The notes under the pieces were generated by a model, which was not told the DNA's origin, searched no databases, and worked only from the letters and a program-made list of their open reading frames with translations. From contig NC_011726.1 of NCBI RefSeq assembly GCF_000021805.1, positions 1,116,001-1,180,000 on the forward strand: a stretch of 64,000 bases of DNA. Direction: 5' to 3'. The stretch comes from Rippkaea orientalis PCC 8801 (GTDB lineage Bacteria; Cyanobacteriota; Cyanobacteriia; Cyanobacteriales; Microcystaceae). This document shows positions 45,664 to 53,918 of the stretch, piece by piece. Positions within the stretch are counted from its first letter, which is position 1. Each line of letters opens with the position of its first letter. The position numbers and the translations under genes were made by a program.

Positions 45664-46308
45664 TTATTTCCTCTCTCCTTTTGCTGCTAAGGCAATGGCT
45701 TGGGGAAAAATGAGATGTTCTTGTACTTGAATACGCGCGTGTAATGTTTCGGGGGTATCATCGGCTAAAACGGGAACGGCGGCTTGTAATAAAATCGGTC
45801 CGCTATCGACTTCCGAACTGGCAATGTGCACAGTACATCCCGTAATTTTAACTTGGGCTGCTAATGCTTGTTCAACGGCTTTAATCCCTTTAAAACTGGG
45901 TAATAAACTCGGATGAATATTAATGACATGATTGGGATAAGCGTCTAATAAAACGTGGGTGACAATTCGCATCCAACCCGCCATAATGACCCATTCTACT
46001 TGATAGTGACGAAATATTTCAACGATGGCTTGATCTAAATCTTCTCGTTGTTTGAAGTGTCGATGATTGACTAATTTCGCGGGAACGTTTAACCGTTGGG
46101 CTCTTTCTTTGACACTGGCTTCGGGATTATTATAGATTAATATGGGGATTTCTGCTTTGAGTTTTCCCTGATGGATGGCTTGAACAATACACTCAAAATT
46201 TGTCCCGCTTCCTGATGCTAAAACGCCTAATCTTAAAGGACAATCTAACGCCAGTTCTTCAGGATCTAATTGAGGAGAAATTAAGCTAGAAGTCACAAAA
46301 TTTTTCAT
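45664..46308 (-). CDS. purN: Phosphoribosylglycinamide formyltransferase
   Basis: Transfers a formyl group from 10-formyl-THF to GAR in purine synthesis. 214 residues with the family blocks LGVLASGSGTNFECIVQAI, the LVNHRHFKQRED segment, WVIMAGWMRIVT, the catalytic NIHPSLLPSFKG (Asn and His), and the catalytic aspartate in SSEVDSGPILLQA. An N-terminal extension of about 25 residues precedes the core. The hydrolase gene follows within 10 bases. Confidence 0.95.
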   Translation of the reverse strand: MKNFVTSSLISPQLDPEELALDCPLRLGVLASGSGTNFECIVQAIHQGKLKAEIPILIYNNPEASVKERAQRLNVPAKLVNHRHFKQREDLDQAIVEIFRHYQVEWVIMAGWMRIVTHVLLDAYPNHVINIHPSLLPSFKGIKAVEQALAAQVKITGCTVHIASSEVDSGPILLQAAVPVLADDTPETLHARIQVQEHLIFPQAIALAAKGERK

Positions 46309-46391
46309 TAATTTATTGAGGGAAAAGTAACAGTAAAAGGATACACATTTATCGCGTTTAGAAACTTAGTTTTTGTCTGCTTAATTTTGTG

Positions 46392-47480
46392 CTACTCAAT
46401 CATAATGTTAACCTCCGAACTCAAAGTTAATTGCTGTTTAATTAATTTTTGAACTTGTCCAATGGTGGGGTTAACTTCATGGGTTCGTCGTTGTTTATCT
46501 TGTAAATAAGCTTCTTGTTCTTGTTCGATCATCATAACATCTTGTTTGACTAAACCATCTAACATTTTTTGGGCTGAACCAAATAGGGAATCTTTAATAA
46601 ACTGTCGAAACCAAATCGGTAATTTATGCAATCTCACAAAAGCATTTAATGAAGTAAAATGAATTAAATAAGCCTTAGTATAAGTTCGATTGACAGGACA
46701 AAATAAGCAATAAATTTTAAAATCTTCTCCTAAAGTTGACACCCAATGGGGATAAATATAACTTACTTTTAAGAGTTCCGAATGAAGGCGACGTAACGGA
46801 GAAAAAAATAATTGACAAATCGACCAAATTTTATCTATTTTATAATAGCTTTTGGCTTCATAAATTGCCTCTACTCGTTGCTCATTGCCAGAGAGTTCTT
46901 TTAAGTTAGCATCTGTCCAAGCTTGATAGTTCTGATGTAAATGCCCGTGGTACATATCCATCAAATTTTCAATCACAAAAGAAAAATGTCCACGACATTC
47001 AATGACCGAAACAGTAGCAATATAATTAAGATGATCCCATTCAGGTATAGCTAGGGGTAATATATCATTATTCTCCAATCTTTGCGGGTCTCCCAAAAAC
47101 AACCAAATAAATCCATTTAATTCTTCAACAGGATAGGAATTAATTTGACACTTAGGTAACTTTTGTTTTTCGTTTAAATAGGGAATTGAGTGACAAGTTC
47201 CTTGGGAATTAAATTGCCATCCATGATAAGCACATTCTAGATGATTACCGATAACTTTCCCGTCACTGAGTTTGACTTGACGATGGGGACAGCGATTTTC
47301 TAGGGCATGAATCTTTCCCAAGGTATCCCGATAAAGTACAATAGAGTGATCCCAGATCGTCACCCCCAAAGGACGATCCTTAATTTCTGTACTACCAGCT
47401 ACCACATACCAATGGTTAGGATTGATTCCACAGGTACGAATATCTCTCCCTTGGGTAGCATTCCTATCTGAGTCCATCAT
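46392..47480 (-). CDS. Rieske non-heme iron oxygenase (aromatic ring-hydroxylating type)
   Basis: 362 residues. The Rieske [2Fe-2S] domain has CPHRQ (C64, H66) and CAYHGW (C83, H86). The mononuclear iron site is in ENLMDMYHGHLH (N172, D175, H178 and H182; the last histidine is one residue closer than in the usual H-x4-H spacing). No C-terminal membrane helices of the chlorophyllide a oxygenase type are clear, though about 285-310 is moderately hydrophobic (FVRLHKLPIWFRQFI). Related cyanobacterial proteins act on pigments or other lipophilic substrates; the substrate here is not readable. Transcribed away from the 47571 gene. Confidence 0.88.
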   Translation of the reverse strand: MMDSDRNATQGRDIRTCGINPNHWYVVAGSTEIKDRPLGVTIWDHSIVLYRDTLGKIHALENRCPHRQVKLSDGKVIGNHLECAYHGWQFNSQGTCHSIPYLNEKQKLPKCQINSYPVEELNGFIWLFLGDPQRLENNDILPLAIPEWDHLNYIATVSVIECRGHFSFVIENLMDMYHGHLHQNYQAWTDANLKELSGNEQRVEAIYEAKSYYKIDKIWSICQLFFSPLRRLHSELLKVSYIYPHWVSTLGEDFKIYCLFCPVNRTYTKAYLIHFTSLNAFVRLHKLPIWFRQFIKDSLFGSAQKMLDGLVKQDVMMIEQEQEAYLQDKQRRTHEVNPTIGQVQKLIKQQLTLSSEVNIMIE

Positions 47481-47570
47481 TAGTTTATCTACGTTCTTCT
47501 CCCAACCTTAGCAGTTTAACTTAGATATTTTACTATAAAAATCGCCAAAGAAATGTAAGATTAATAACGA

Positions 47571-48038
47571 ATGAACAAGCAGTGGATAAAAGTTAAGGGC
47601 ATCGTCAAAGCAGGCTATCAAGTGGCATCAGGAAAAAACAAAAATAGCCCCTATCCCCAAGGATCTATCGCCATGCAAAAAGACTTTTTTCAGGCATTAG
47701 GCTTAGATATTAGTGGCTACTTTCTGGGGACTTTAAATGTCACGATTGCTCCCTATCATTTTATCTTAAAAAAACCAGAATATACCTTCAAAAAGGTGCA
47801 ATGGAATCCCCATTCAATCGCAGAAGATTTTTCCTTTTCAGGGTGTTGCGTTACCTTTCAAGGGATTGAATACAAAGGACTGATTTATTATCCCCATCCT
47901 GAAACCAAACCTGACCATTTTCAAGATGATTCAACCTTAGAAATTTTAGCCCCACCCATCGTTAATATCAACTATGGTGATGCCCTAGAATTAGCCATTA
48001 ATTCCCAAGAAATAGAACTTTTTTTTAGACAAACTTGA
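47571..48038 (+). CDS. Unknown protein resembling the CTP-dependent riboflavin kinase fold (DUF120)
   Basis: 155 residues. The order of motifs is suggestive of the DUF120/RFK cradle-loop barrel of archaea: VKGIVKAGYQVASGKNK at the start, FFQALGLDISGYFLGTLNVTIAP (compare G-x-x-P-x-GTLNV), and TLEILAPPIVNINYGDALELAI (compare E-(I/L)-(I/L)-(A/S)-P..LR..LGL.dGD.v.I). The catalytic role cannot be judged by eye. It starts 90 bases from the divergent Rieske gene and is 11 bases upstream of scpB on the same strand, so they form an operon. I hold the function loosely. Confidence 0.5.
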   Translation: MNKQWIKVKGIVKAGYQVASGKNKNSPYPQGSIAMQKDFFQALGLDISGYFLGTLNVTIAPYHFILKKPEYTFKKVQWNPHSIAEDFSFSGCCVTFQGIEYKGLIYYPHPETKPDHFQDDSTLEILAPPIVNINYGDALELAINSQEIELFFRQT

Positions 48039-48049
48039 ATAATTAAACC

Positions 48050-48523
48050 ATGAGATTAGCAACGACAATTGAAGCCATTTTGTATTTAAAAGGACAACCT
48101 CTATCTTTAACAGAAATTGCCCAATGGGCTAATTGTGAAGTCGATGAAGTCCAAGAAGGATTAATTGAACTGATGTCTGACTATGCTTATCGAGATAGTG
48201 CCCTAGAAGTGCTAGAAACCCCCCAAGGTTATAGTTTACAATTGCGATCGTCTTTTGAGCATCTCATGGATAATTTAATTCCCCCAGAATTAGGAACAGG
48301 AAACTTGAGAACCCTAGCAGCGATCGCCCTGAAAAATCCCATTCTACAAACTGATTTAATTGAATTACGCGGCAGTACTGCCTATCAACAGGTTCAGGAA
48401 TTGGTAGACTTAGGATTCGTCCGCAAACGTCGTCAAGAAAATGGGCGATCCTATTGGTTAGAGGTCACTGATAAATTTCACCAATATTTTGAGATCGATC
48501 AACTCCCTGAAGTCACTCCCTAA
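48050..48523 (+). CDS. scpB: Segregation and condensation protein B
   Basis: Partner of ScpA and SMC in chromosome condensation. 157 residues with the two winged-helix units typical of ScpB: TTIEAILYLKGQPLSLTEIAQWA at the start, SYSLQL-like GYSLQLRSSF, then LRTLAAIALKNPILQTDLIELRGSTAYQQVQELVDLGFVRKRR. Slightly short compared with 180-200 in Bacillus, normal for cyanobacteria. It is in an operon with the preceding unknown gene (11 bases apart). Confidence 0.92.
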   Translation: MRLATTIEAILYLKGQPLSLTEIAQWANCEVDEVQEGLIELMSDYAYRDSALEVLETPQGYSLQLRSSFEHLMDNLIPPELGTGNLRTLAAIALKNPILQTDLIELRGSTAYQQVQELVDLGFVRKRRQENGRSYWLEVTDKFHQYFEIDQLPEVTP

Positions 48524-48609
48524 AAATTTTTGGTTGTTTTCCTCAATAGCCGTTATAGTAAGAAGTATGTAATAGTAGCATATAGGTCAACCCCATTTGT
48601 GGAGTTCTA

Positions 48610-48933
48610 ATGTCATTCAATTTTGACTTTATCGCGTCTGAAACAGCAGAACAAGACAGTAACACCCTGATTCAATACCTACAAGAACAGCATCCCGACA
48701 CTCTAACGCGGATTGCTCAATCAGCGAGTCCAGAAATTAAACAAATTATTACCCAAAATGTCCAAGGATTAGTGGGAATGCTACCGTCAGAAGATTTTAA
48801 CATTTCTATTACGACGGATCGGGAAAACTTGGCGAATCTTTTGGCTTCAGCCATGATGACGGGGTATTTCTTGAGTCAGATGGAACAACGCAAAAATCTA
48901 GAAATTAATTTATCGAATACCGATTCTCTATAA
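48610..48933 (+). CDS. DUF760 family protein
   Basis: 107 residues. The segment YLQEQHPDTLTRIAQSASPEIKQIITQNVQGLVGMLPSEDFNISITTDRENLANLLASAMMTGYFLSQMEQR is characteristic of DUF760, a family of cyanobacteria and plastids with no assigned function. Soluble. It has GGAG in front of the ATG and a strong terminator after it. Stand-alone gene. Confidence 0.85.
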   Translation: MSFNFDFIASETAEQDSNTLIQYLQEQHPDTLTRIAQSASPEIKQIITQNVQGLVGMLPSEDFNISITTDRENLANLLASAMMTGYFLSQMEQRKNLEINLSNTDSL

Positions 48934-48940
48934 CAGAAAA

Positions 48941-48999
48941 GGGACAAAGAAACAGCCAAATAATGGTCAGCGATCATGTTCTTTGTCCCAAGGTTTTTT
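48941..48999 (+). terminator. Intrinsic terminator after the DUF760 gene
   Basis: GGGACAAAGAA (48941-48951) and TTCTTTGTCCC (48979-48989) pair perfectly over 11 bp, followed by a run of six T at 48994-48999. Confidence 0.8.
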
Positions 49000-49067
49000 C
49001 TTGAGTGACACTCCTCCCGACGCTGAACTTGGTTATAGCGCGAGGCTTCCCGTCAGCAAACCTGAAT

Positions 49068-49163
49068 TTAGCCACCTTTAGCAAAACTCCCCATGACTAA
49101 AGCAGAGAGTAAAATACCAGGGAATAATAGGGCAATGAGTAAGGCAAGTTGATCAATCGTCAT
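49068..49163 (-). CDS. 31-residue single-helix membrane peptide
   Basis: A short frame from ATG 49163 to TAA with GAGGAT seven bases upstream. It encodes MTIDQLALLIALLFPGILL and a short SALVMGSFAKGG end: one membrane helix with a central proline and a small basic tail, the size and look of the tiny subunits of photosystems and the cytochrome b6f complex. I cannot equate it with a named subunit (it is not PetN, PetM, PsaM, PsbX or Psb30 as I remember them). Confidence 0.55.
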   Translation of the reverse strand: MTIDQLALLIALLFPGILLSALVMGSFAKGG

Positions 49164-49287
49164 GGAAGTATCCTCGATTTTAATCTTTCTACTGTTAAAA
49201 TAACGCAGATTTTTGAATATTTGGGCTAGTTAATTAAATTTAAAGAATTGCTTCATCAGACCTCATTTAGATATTAAGTTGAGAATA

Positions 49288-50640
49288 TTGAGACTCCCTT
49301 GGCTAAAGCCGAAGGGATTCTAGAGGTCTTCAAAAAGCGGGATAAATCCACGCTTTTTGAAGGGTCACTCTAGTTAAGGGGACTCCCATTTACCCCATCC
49401 TGTAAACCGTCTGCATCCATTACAGATACAACTTTCTGAAGGTCTAAAGGACATGAAAAACCGACCCATTGACCTATATTTTGTGAGGCATTCCAATCAG
49501 CATCACAGTGATAACCATCAAACCCTTTAAACCAATGGCGGTTACGCTTGCCAATTACACCGTTTCTATGGTCAGATTTGCTGGTGTAGGGGGCTGGAAT
49601 TGATTCAACAGGAACACCAACTCGAATAGCTTTATATCGAGTAAATTGTTCAAGTTGATAATAAGCCCAGCTATCACGGTTATTTCCTGCATCAGACTTG
49701 ACTTTTTTGGATTGTTTTGAACTTTGTCTAATACCACATAAGTCTTCAAATCTTAATCCCATGCCATAGTTTTTTGCAAACTGAACCAACTGCTTAGAGA
49801 TGCAGTGGTTTATATAAGTCATGATTCGTCTTTCTTTAAACTCTAACCGTTTAATTACCTTGCGTTTTTTAGTTTTTTGTAATGCTTTTCTGATTCGCTG
49901 ATAGCGTCGCCTTAAATGTTTAATTTGACGACCATCCCAGAACTTTCCAAAGCTTTTGGGTAAAGACGCAACAGCAATACGGTTTTGACCTCTATCTACC
50001 CCAATCCAATTTGTAACTTGTTCAGCATCAGGAACATCCATTGATACTGACAACAAAACATACCAGATACCCTTTTTAGATTTCCACAGCTTAAGACTAC
50101 CTTTTTTGGCTTCTTTCGCTATAATTTTATCTAAGATATCAGCATGATTAGACTGATGAATAACTAAAGGAATACGCTTTTTAACCCCTCTTATCATTGA
50201 AAAACCAACAGAATAAGTGTCACCATGTTTTTCAACACACCATCCTTGGTTGTTAGCTTCAAGTGGTAAACATTTAAACTTCTTAACCTTAGTTGATGCA
50301 CAAGCATTGCGGATTGTTTGGTTAATCCAATTTGACCCAATCTCAATATGATTAAAATCTTTGCTAGTCAATTTTCTTCTATCCGTTTTAGGGATTTCTA
50401 GGAGTTGATTAGCAATACCTGTGTTTAGCTCAGTCAGTCGGTCAAACTCTTGTGCTTTGCACTTGTTTAACCGATAAAAAGGAAGTTTAAGCGTCAGGGT
50501 TAAAATAGCCATGAACTAATACTAACGCAATCTTACATAAGTGTGCAAGATAATATTAAAGTGAATACATGGGGTTAAAATCCCTGTTCGCTCGACTGCC
50601 AGCCGTTAAAACGGACTGGCTATCTCTCGCTCACGGTTTC
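49288..50640 (-). mobile_element. Second tnpB-only IS200/IS605-type element (boundaries approximate)
   Basis: The tnpB-like gene is bracketed by hairpins. Downstream of it (left): CTTCAAAAAGCG/CGCTTTTTGAAG at 49328-49362 and CCCTT-GGC/GCC-AAGGG at 49296-49316. Upstream (right): GCCAGCCGTT/ACGGACTGGC at 50598-50620. No tnpA is present. The left limit is placed after the outer hairpin near 49288; the right limit is a guess. Confidence 0.55.
49370..50512 (-). CDS. TnpB-like protein lacking the zinc-finger cysteines
   Basis: 380 residues of the OrfB/TnpB family. The three RuvC acidic residues remain: NWIGVDRGQNR (D173), LRFEDLCGIR (E256) and CDADWNASQNI (D337/D339). The region between the second and third, where relatives have two CxxC pairs, reads TSKSDHRNGVIGKRNRHWF and then KGFDGYHCDADW: only one cysteine (C336) is left. 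So the nuclease core looks intact but the structural zinc site is gone or replaced. Either this is an ageing element or a variant with altered function. N-terminus LTLTLKLPFYRLN is typical of a distinct cyanobacterial/archaeal TnpB branch. Confidence 0.8.
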   Translation of the reverse strand: MAILTLTLKLPFYRLNKCKAQEFDRLTELNTGIANQLLEIPKTDRRKLTSKDFNHIEIGSNWINQTIRNACASTKVKKFKCLPLEANNQGWCVEKHGDTYSVGFSMIRGVKKRIPLVIHQSNHADILDKIIAKEAKKGSLKLWKSKKGIWYVLLSVSMDVPDAEQVTNWIGVDRGQNRIAVASLPKSFGKFWDGRQIKHLRRRYQRIRKALQKTKKRKVIKRLEFKERRIMTYINHCISKQLVQFAKNYGMGLRFEDLCGIRQSSKQSKKVKSDAGNNRDSWAYYQLEQFTRYKAIRVGVPVESIPAPYTSKSDHRNGVIGKRNRHWFKGFDGYHCDADWNASQNIGQWVGFSCPLDLQKVVSVMDADGLQDGVNGSPLN

Positions 50641-50868
50641 TCTTGTATTTTTAGTTATTTTAGTTATTAAAATTGCTTATCACAATAAGTCTCTGACCTC
50701 CTTGAAAGATCGCGTTAAAATGCCAATAGCCAACTTCTCTATCTTGTGGCATAATTGCCCGAATGGGATGATTGTCCCACTCCCATAGGGAGTACGCCTA
50801 GAGAATGATTAACCAATCAAAGCCCTAGGAAAACGACCACGGACATTATTTAAGGTGTGAGGAAAACT
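50513..50868. other. Intergenic region holding the left end of the tnpB element and the LCP promoter
   Basis: The first part (to about 50640) is element-like with the hairpin at 50598-50620. The rest has no gene that I can support; it should contain the promoter of the LCP gene. Confidence 0.45.
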
Positions 50869-52314
50869 GTGTCAGTCAAAAAGCCCCAAACCCAGACCAT
50901 CAGTCTCTCCCAAGACAAACCCCCAACGCCAACTGAACCCAAGGCAAAAAAGCAACAGGGCAATTTGTTATTCATTGGGTTAGGATTGACAGCAGTTTCC
51001 CTGGTTTCTGCGGCTGCCGGGGCAATGTTGGCTGTTTCTCTCTCTACGACTCCCCTCAGACAAAGTAGCTTGAGTCCTGAAGAAGAAAAAGTTTTTAGTA
51101 AAGATGAAGCCATTGCCTACAAAAACTTGCACCTTCCAGAATTAAGTCGTCCCGTTAATATTCTCGTTTTAGGAACCAAAGTTTTAACCTCAGACTTAGA
51201 AGAGAAACCCCAAGAAGACCTAGGGTACCACGCCTTAGTTAACTCCTTTAAAGGATTATCAGATACCATGGTTCTCCTACGCTTTGATCCCAACGGCAAA
51301 AAGTTGAAAGTTCTTTCCATTCCTAGGGATACTCAAGCCGATCTCGGAGAGACTTACGGGATTCGCAAAATTAATGAAGCCAATTATCACGGAGGACCAG
51401 CCTTAGCCGCCGAAGCGGTAAGTAACCTATTAGAAGGAGTGTCCATTGATCGCTACGTCAGGGTTAACGTCCAAGGGGTCGAAAAAGTCATCGATGCCTT
51501 AGGGGGTGTTAAGGTTTACGTCCCCAAAGACATGAAATACAGCGATGATAGTCAACATCTCTATATTGACCTCAAAAAAGGGGAACAACACCTCGATGGT
51601 GAGAAAGCAGTCGCCTTTTTACGCTTCCGCTATGATCGTTACGGCGATATTGGACGGGTACAACGACAACAAGTGTTAATGCGGGCTGTGGTCGAACAAG
51701 CCCTGAAACCCCAAACCATTTTGAAAATGCCCGAAATTATGTCGGTTATTGGGGCTTATATTGATACCAATTTAACCGTCGAGGAATTAGTCGCTTTAGC
51801 CGGGTTTGCAGCCCAAACCGAACGGTCTAATGTCCAAATGTTAATGGTTCCAGGGGGTTTTAGTGGGGATGGGAAAACCGAAATTAGCTATTGGTTGCCC
51901 AACCCTGACCAAATTCGCCAAATGGTAGCCGAATACTTCAATCATGGAGAAGTCGAAACCCTCGAAGAAACCGATACAACTAATTTAAGAATTGCTATCC
52001 AAGATAGTACCGAAGATCCCGAAGCGGTACAACAAATGGTTAGATATCTGCAAGAAGCGGGTTATCGTCGGGTTTTTGTCAGTGATAACTGGGAAGAACC
52101 CCTAGCCACAACCCGTATTCTCGCACAACAAGGAGACGATGTTGGGGCATCAATGTTACGCGCTTCTTTAGGGGTTGGGGAAGTGTTGGTGGAAAGTACC
52201 GGAACCTTGGCCTCCGATATTACCATTGTATTAGGGAAAGACTGGCGAGAACATTACGTTAATTTGTCGGTTCCTCAACAGGACAATTTGGTGAAGACTC
52301 AGTACAATAATTAG
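50869..52314 (+). CDS. LytR-CpsA-Psr (LCP) family protein
   Basis: Enzymes of this family attach polymers to peptidoglycan. I prefer GTG 50869 (VSVKKPQTQ), with GAGG seven bases ahead; GTG 50857 is possible. About 481 residues: a short cytoplasmic tail, one membrane helix (about 27-55, LLFIGLGLTAVSLVSAAAGAMLAV), the LCP catalytic domain with NILVLGTKV, LSDTMVLLRFDP, VLSIPRDTQADLG, KINEANYHGG and FLRFRYDRYGDIGRVQRQQ (conserved Arg/Asp), and a C-terminal LytR_C domain (NLRIAIQDSTED...YRRVFVSDNW). The product should sit in the plasma membrane facing the periplasm. The P450 gene follows by 24 bases. Confidence 0.92.
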   Translation: MSVKKPQTQTISLSQDKPPTPTEPKAKKQQGNLLFIGLGLTAVSLVSAAAGAMLAVSLSTTPLRQSSLSPEEEKVFSKDEAIAYKNLHLPELSRPVNILVLGTKVLTSDLEEKPQEDLGYHALVNSFKGLSDTMVLLRFDPNGKKLKVLSIPRDTQADLGETYGIRKINEANYHGGPALAAEAVSNLLEGVSIDRYVRVNVQGVEKVIDALGGVKVYVPKDMKYSDDSQHLYIDLKKGEQHLDGEKAVAFLRFRYDRYGDIGRVQRQQVLMRAVVEQALKPQTILKMPEIMSVIGAYIDTNLTVEELVALAGFAAQTERSNVQMLMVPGGFSGDGKTEISYWLPNPDQIRQMVAEYFNHGEVETLEETDTTNLRIAIQDSTEDPEAVQQMVRYLQEAGYRRVFVSDNWEEPLATTRILAQQGDDVGASMLRASLGVGEVLVESTGTLASDITIVLGKDWREHYVNLSVPQQDNLVKTQYNN

Positions 52315-52338
52315 GGTTAGGTAATAGGCAATCAGACC

Positions 52339-53760
52339 ATGAAATCTATTCCTCAATCAGAAAAACCGCTATTGTTACAACGTCTCCAATGGATTTTCGA
52401 TCCAGTAACTCACCTAGAAAATACTCACGCTGAATGCCCTGATATTTTCTATAGCCAAGTGATGGGAGTTGAAGGATCGGTCATTGTTAGTCATCCTCAA
52501 GCCATACAGCAGATTTTAACCAACGATCGCAAGCAATTTAGTTCACCAAGCCAATATAATCAGCTTTTGCAACCCCTGGTGGGAGATAATTCCACCATCA
52601 TGATAGATGGCGATCGCCACCGAAAACGCCGTCAATTAGTGATGCCATCTTTTCATGGAGAACGACTGAAAACCTATGGGGAATTAACCGTCCGCATTAC
52701 GAAAGAGGTACTCAACCAACTTCCTACAGGTCAACCCTTTTTAGGCCGACCGACCATGCAGTCTATCTCCTTAAAGGTGATTATGGAGGCTGTTTTTGGC
52801 ATCACCCAAGGAGAACGCTACGAAAAGCTTCAGCGTCTTTTAGGACAGTTAACCGACCTGTTTGAGTCTCCGGTGACTTCAGCCTTGCTATTTTTTCCCT
52901 CTCTACAAAAAGACTGGGGAAGTTGGAGTCCTTGGGGGAAATTTTTACGGCAACGGCAGCAGATTGATGAATTAATCTATGCAGAAATTAGCGATCGCCG
53001 CTCTCACCAAGATCCCAACCGTACTGATATCCTCTCCTTACTGATAGAGGCGCGAGATGAAGCCGGGGAACCCCTCAGCGATCAGGAATTACGCGACGAA
53101 CTGATGACCCTTTTAATTGCCGGACACGAAACCACCGCTACGGCCATGACTTGGGGGTTATATTGGCTCCATCGTACCCCAGAAGTTAAGGAAAAACTCT
53201 ATCAAGAGTTGACCAGTCTTGGAGAGTCCCCCGATGCGATGGAGATCTTCCGTCTTCCCTATCTAACGGCGGTTTGTAACGAAACGTTACGGATTTCCCC
53301 GGTAACGATGCTAACCTTTCCCAGAGTAGCAGAAGAACCAATAGAACTTTTAGGCTATAAAATTGAACCAGGAACCCTGATTATGGGTTGTATGTATCTG
53401 ACGATGCAACGGGAAGATCTCTACCCCAACCCCCGCGAATTTAGACCAGAACGCTTTTTAGAACGGCAATATTCCCCCTATGAGTTTCTTCCCTTTGGAG
53501 GAGGAGTCCGTCGCTGTTTAGGGGAAGCATTAGCTCAATTTGAAATGAAGTTAGTTTTGGCGACAATTATCGCTAATTATCAACTCAAATTAGCTGAAAA
53601 ACAGCCGGAAAAATTACAGCGTCGTGGCTTTACTTTGGCCGCTAGTCGAGGGGTTAAACTGATTAAGTTAGGACTTCTGAGTAATAACAAAGTGGTTCAC
53701 AATGATGAGCAACAACCTATACGAGACAGATTACAGTCAGTGGACGCGATCGCAAATTGA
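52339..53760 (+). CDS. Cytochrome P450
   Basis: 473 residues, soluble. The I-helix motif AGHETTATAMTW (about 258-270), the K-helix ETLRISP, the PERF segment (FRPERFL) and the heme-binding loop FLPFGGGVRRCLGEA with the cysteine ligand C393 are all present. It resembles the CYP120/CYP110 type found in cyanobacteria, some of which hydroxylate fatty acids or retinoids; the substrate here is unknown. It begins 24 bases after the LCP gene, so cotranscription is likely although no functional link is obvious. Confidence 0.93.
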   Translation: MKSIPQSEKPLLLQRLQWIFDPVTHLENTHAECPDIFYSQVMGVEGSVIVSHPQAIQQILTNDRKQFSSPSQYNQLLQPLVGDNSTIMIDGDRHRKRRQLVMPSFHGERLKTYGELTVRITKEVLNQLPTGQPFLGRPTMQSISLKVIMEAVFGITQGERYEKLQRLLGQLTDLFESPVTSALLFFPSLQKDWGSWSPWGKFLRQRQQIDELIYAEISDRRSHQDPNRTDILSLLIEARDEAGEPLSDQELRDELMTLLIAGHETTATAMTWGLYWLHRTPEVKEKLYQELTSLGESPDAMEIFRLPYLTAVCNETLRISPVTMLTFPRVAEEPIELLGYKIEPGTLIMGCMYLTMQREDLYPNPREFRPERFLERQYSPYEFLPFGGGVRRCLGEALAQFEMKLVLATIIANYQLKLAEKQPEKLQRRGFTLAASRGVKLIKLGLLSNNKVVHNDEQQPIRDRLQSVDAIAN

Positions 53761-53856
53761 AGCCCTAAAAACGAGATGAATCTGAATATCCCACGACGTG
53801 CCCTTTTACCTTAAAGCAAATTCTTGATGAAGATTGGTATCCTATAATAACATAAG

Positions 53857-53875
53857 CTTAATCCACTTTTAATTT
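53857..53875 (+). promoter_or_regulatory. Pho-box-like repeats before the second phytase-like locus
   Basis: CTTAATCC, a 3-base spacer, then TTTAATTT: 7 of 8 and 8 of 8 matches to PyTTAAPyPy(T/A), 43 bases before the ATG at 53919. A weaker unit AATAACAT lies three bases upstream in phase. The match to the array at 9728-9757, also before an exported phosphoesterase-like gene, supports it. Confidence 0.5.
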
Positions 53876-53918
53876 TGAGTTTTTACAATTCCTCTGGAAT
53901 CTTTTCTATGAGGAATTT

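Noticed and set aside
49005-49062. Possible remnant of an insertion-element end (CTCCTCCCGACGCTG region)
   Set aside because: It resembles element ends only loosely; no paired end or open frame accompanies it.
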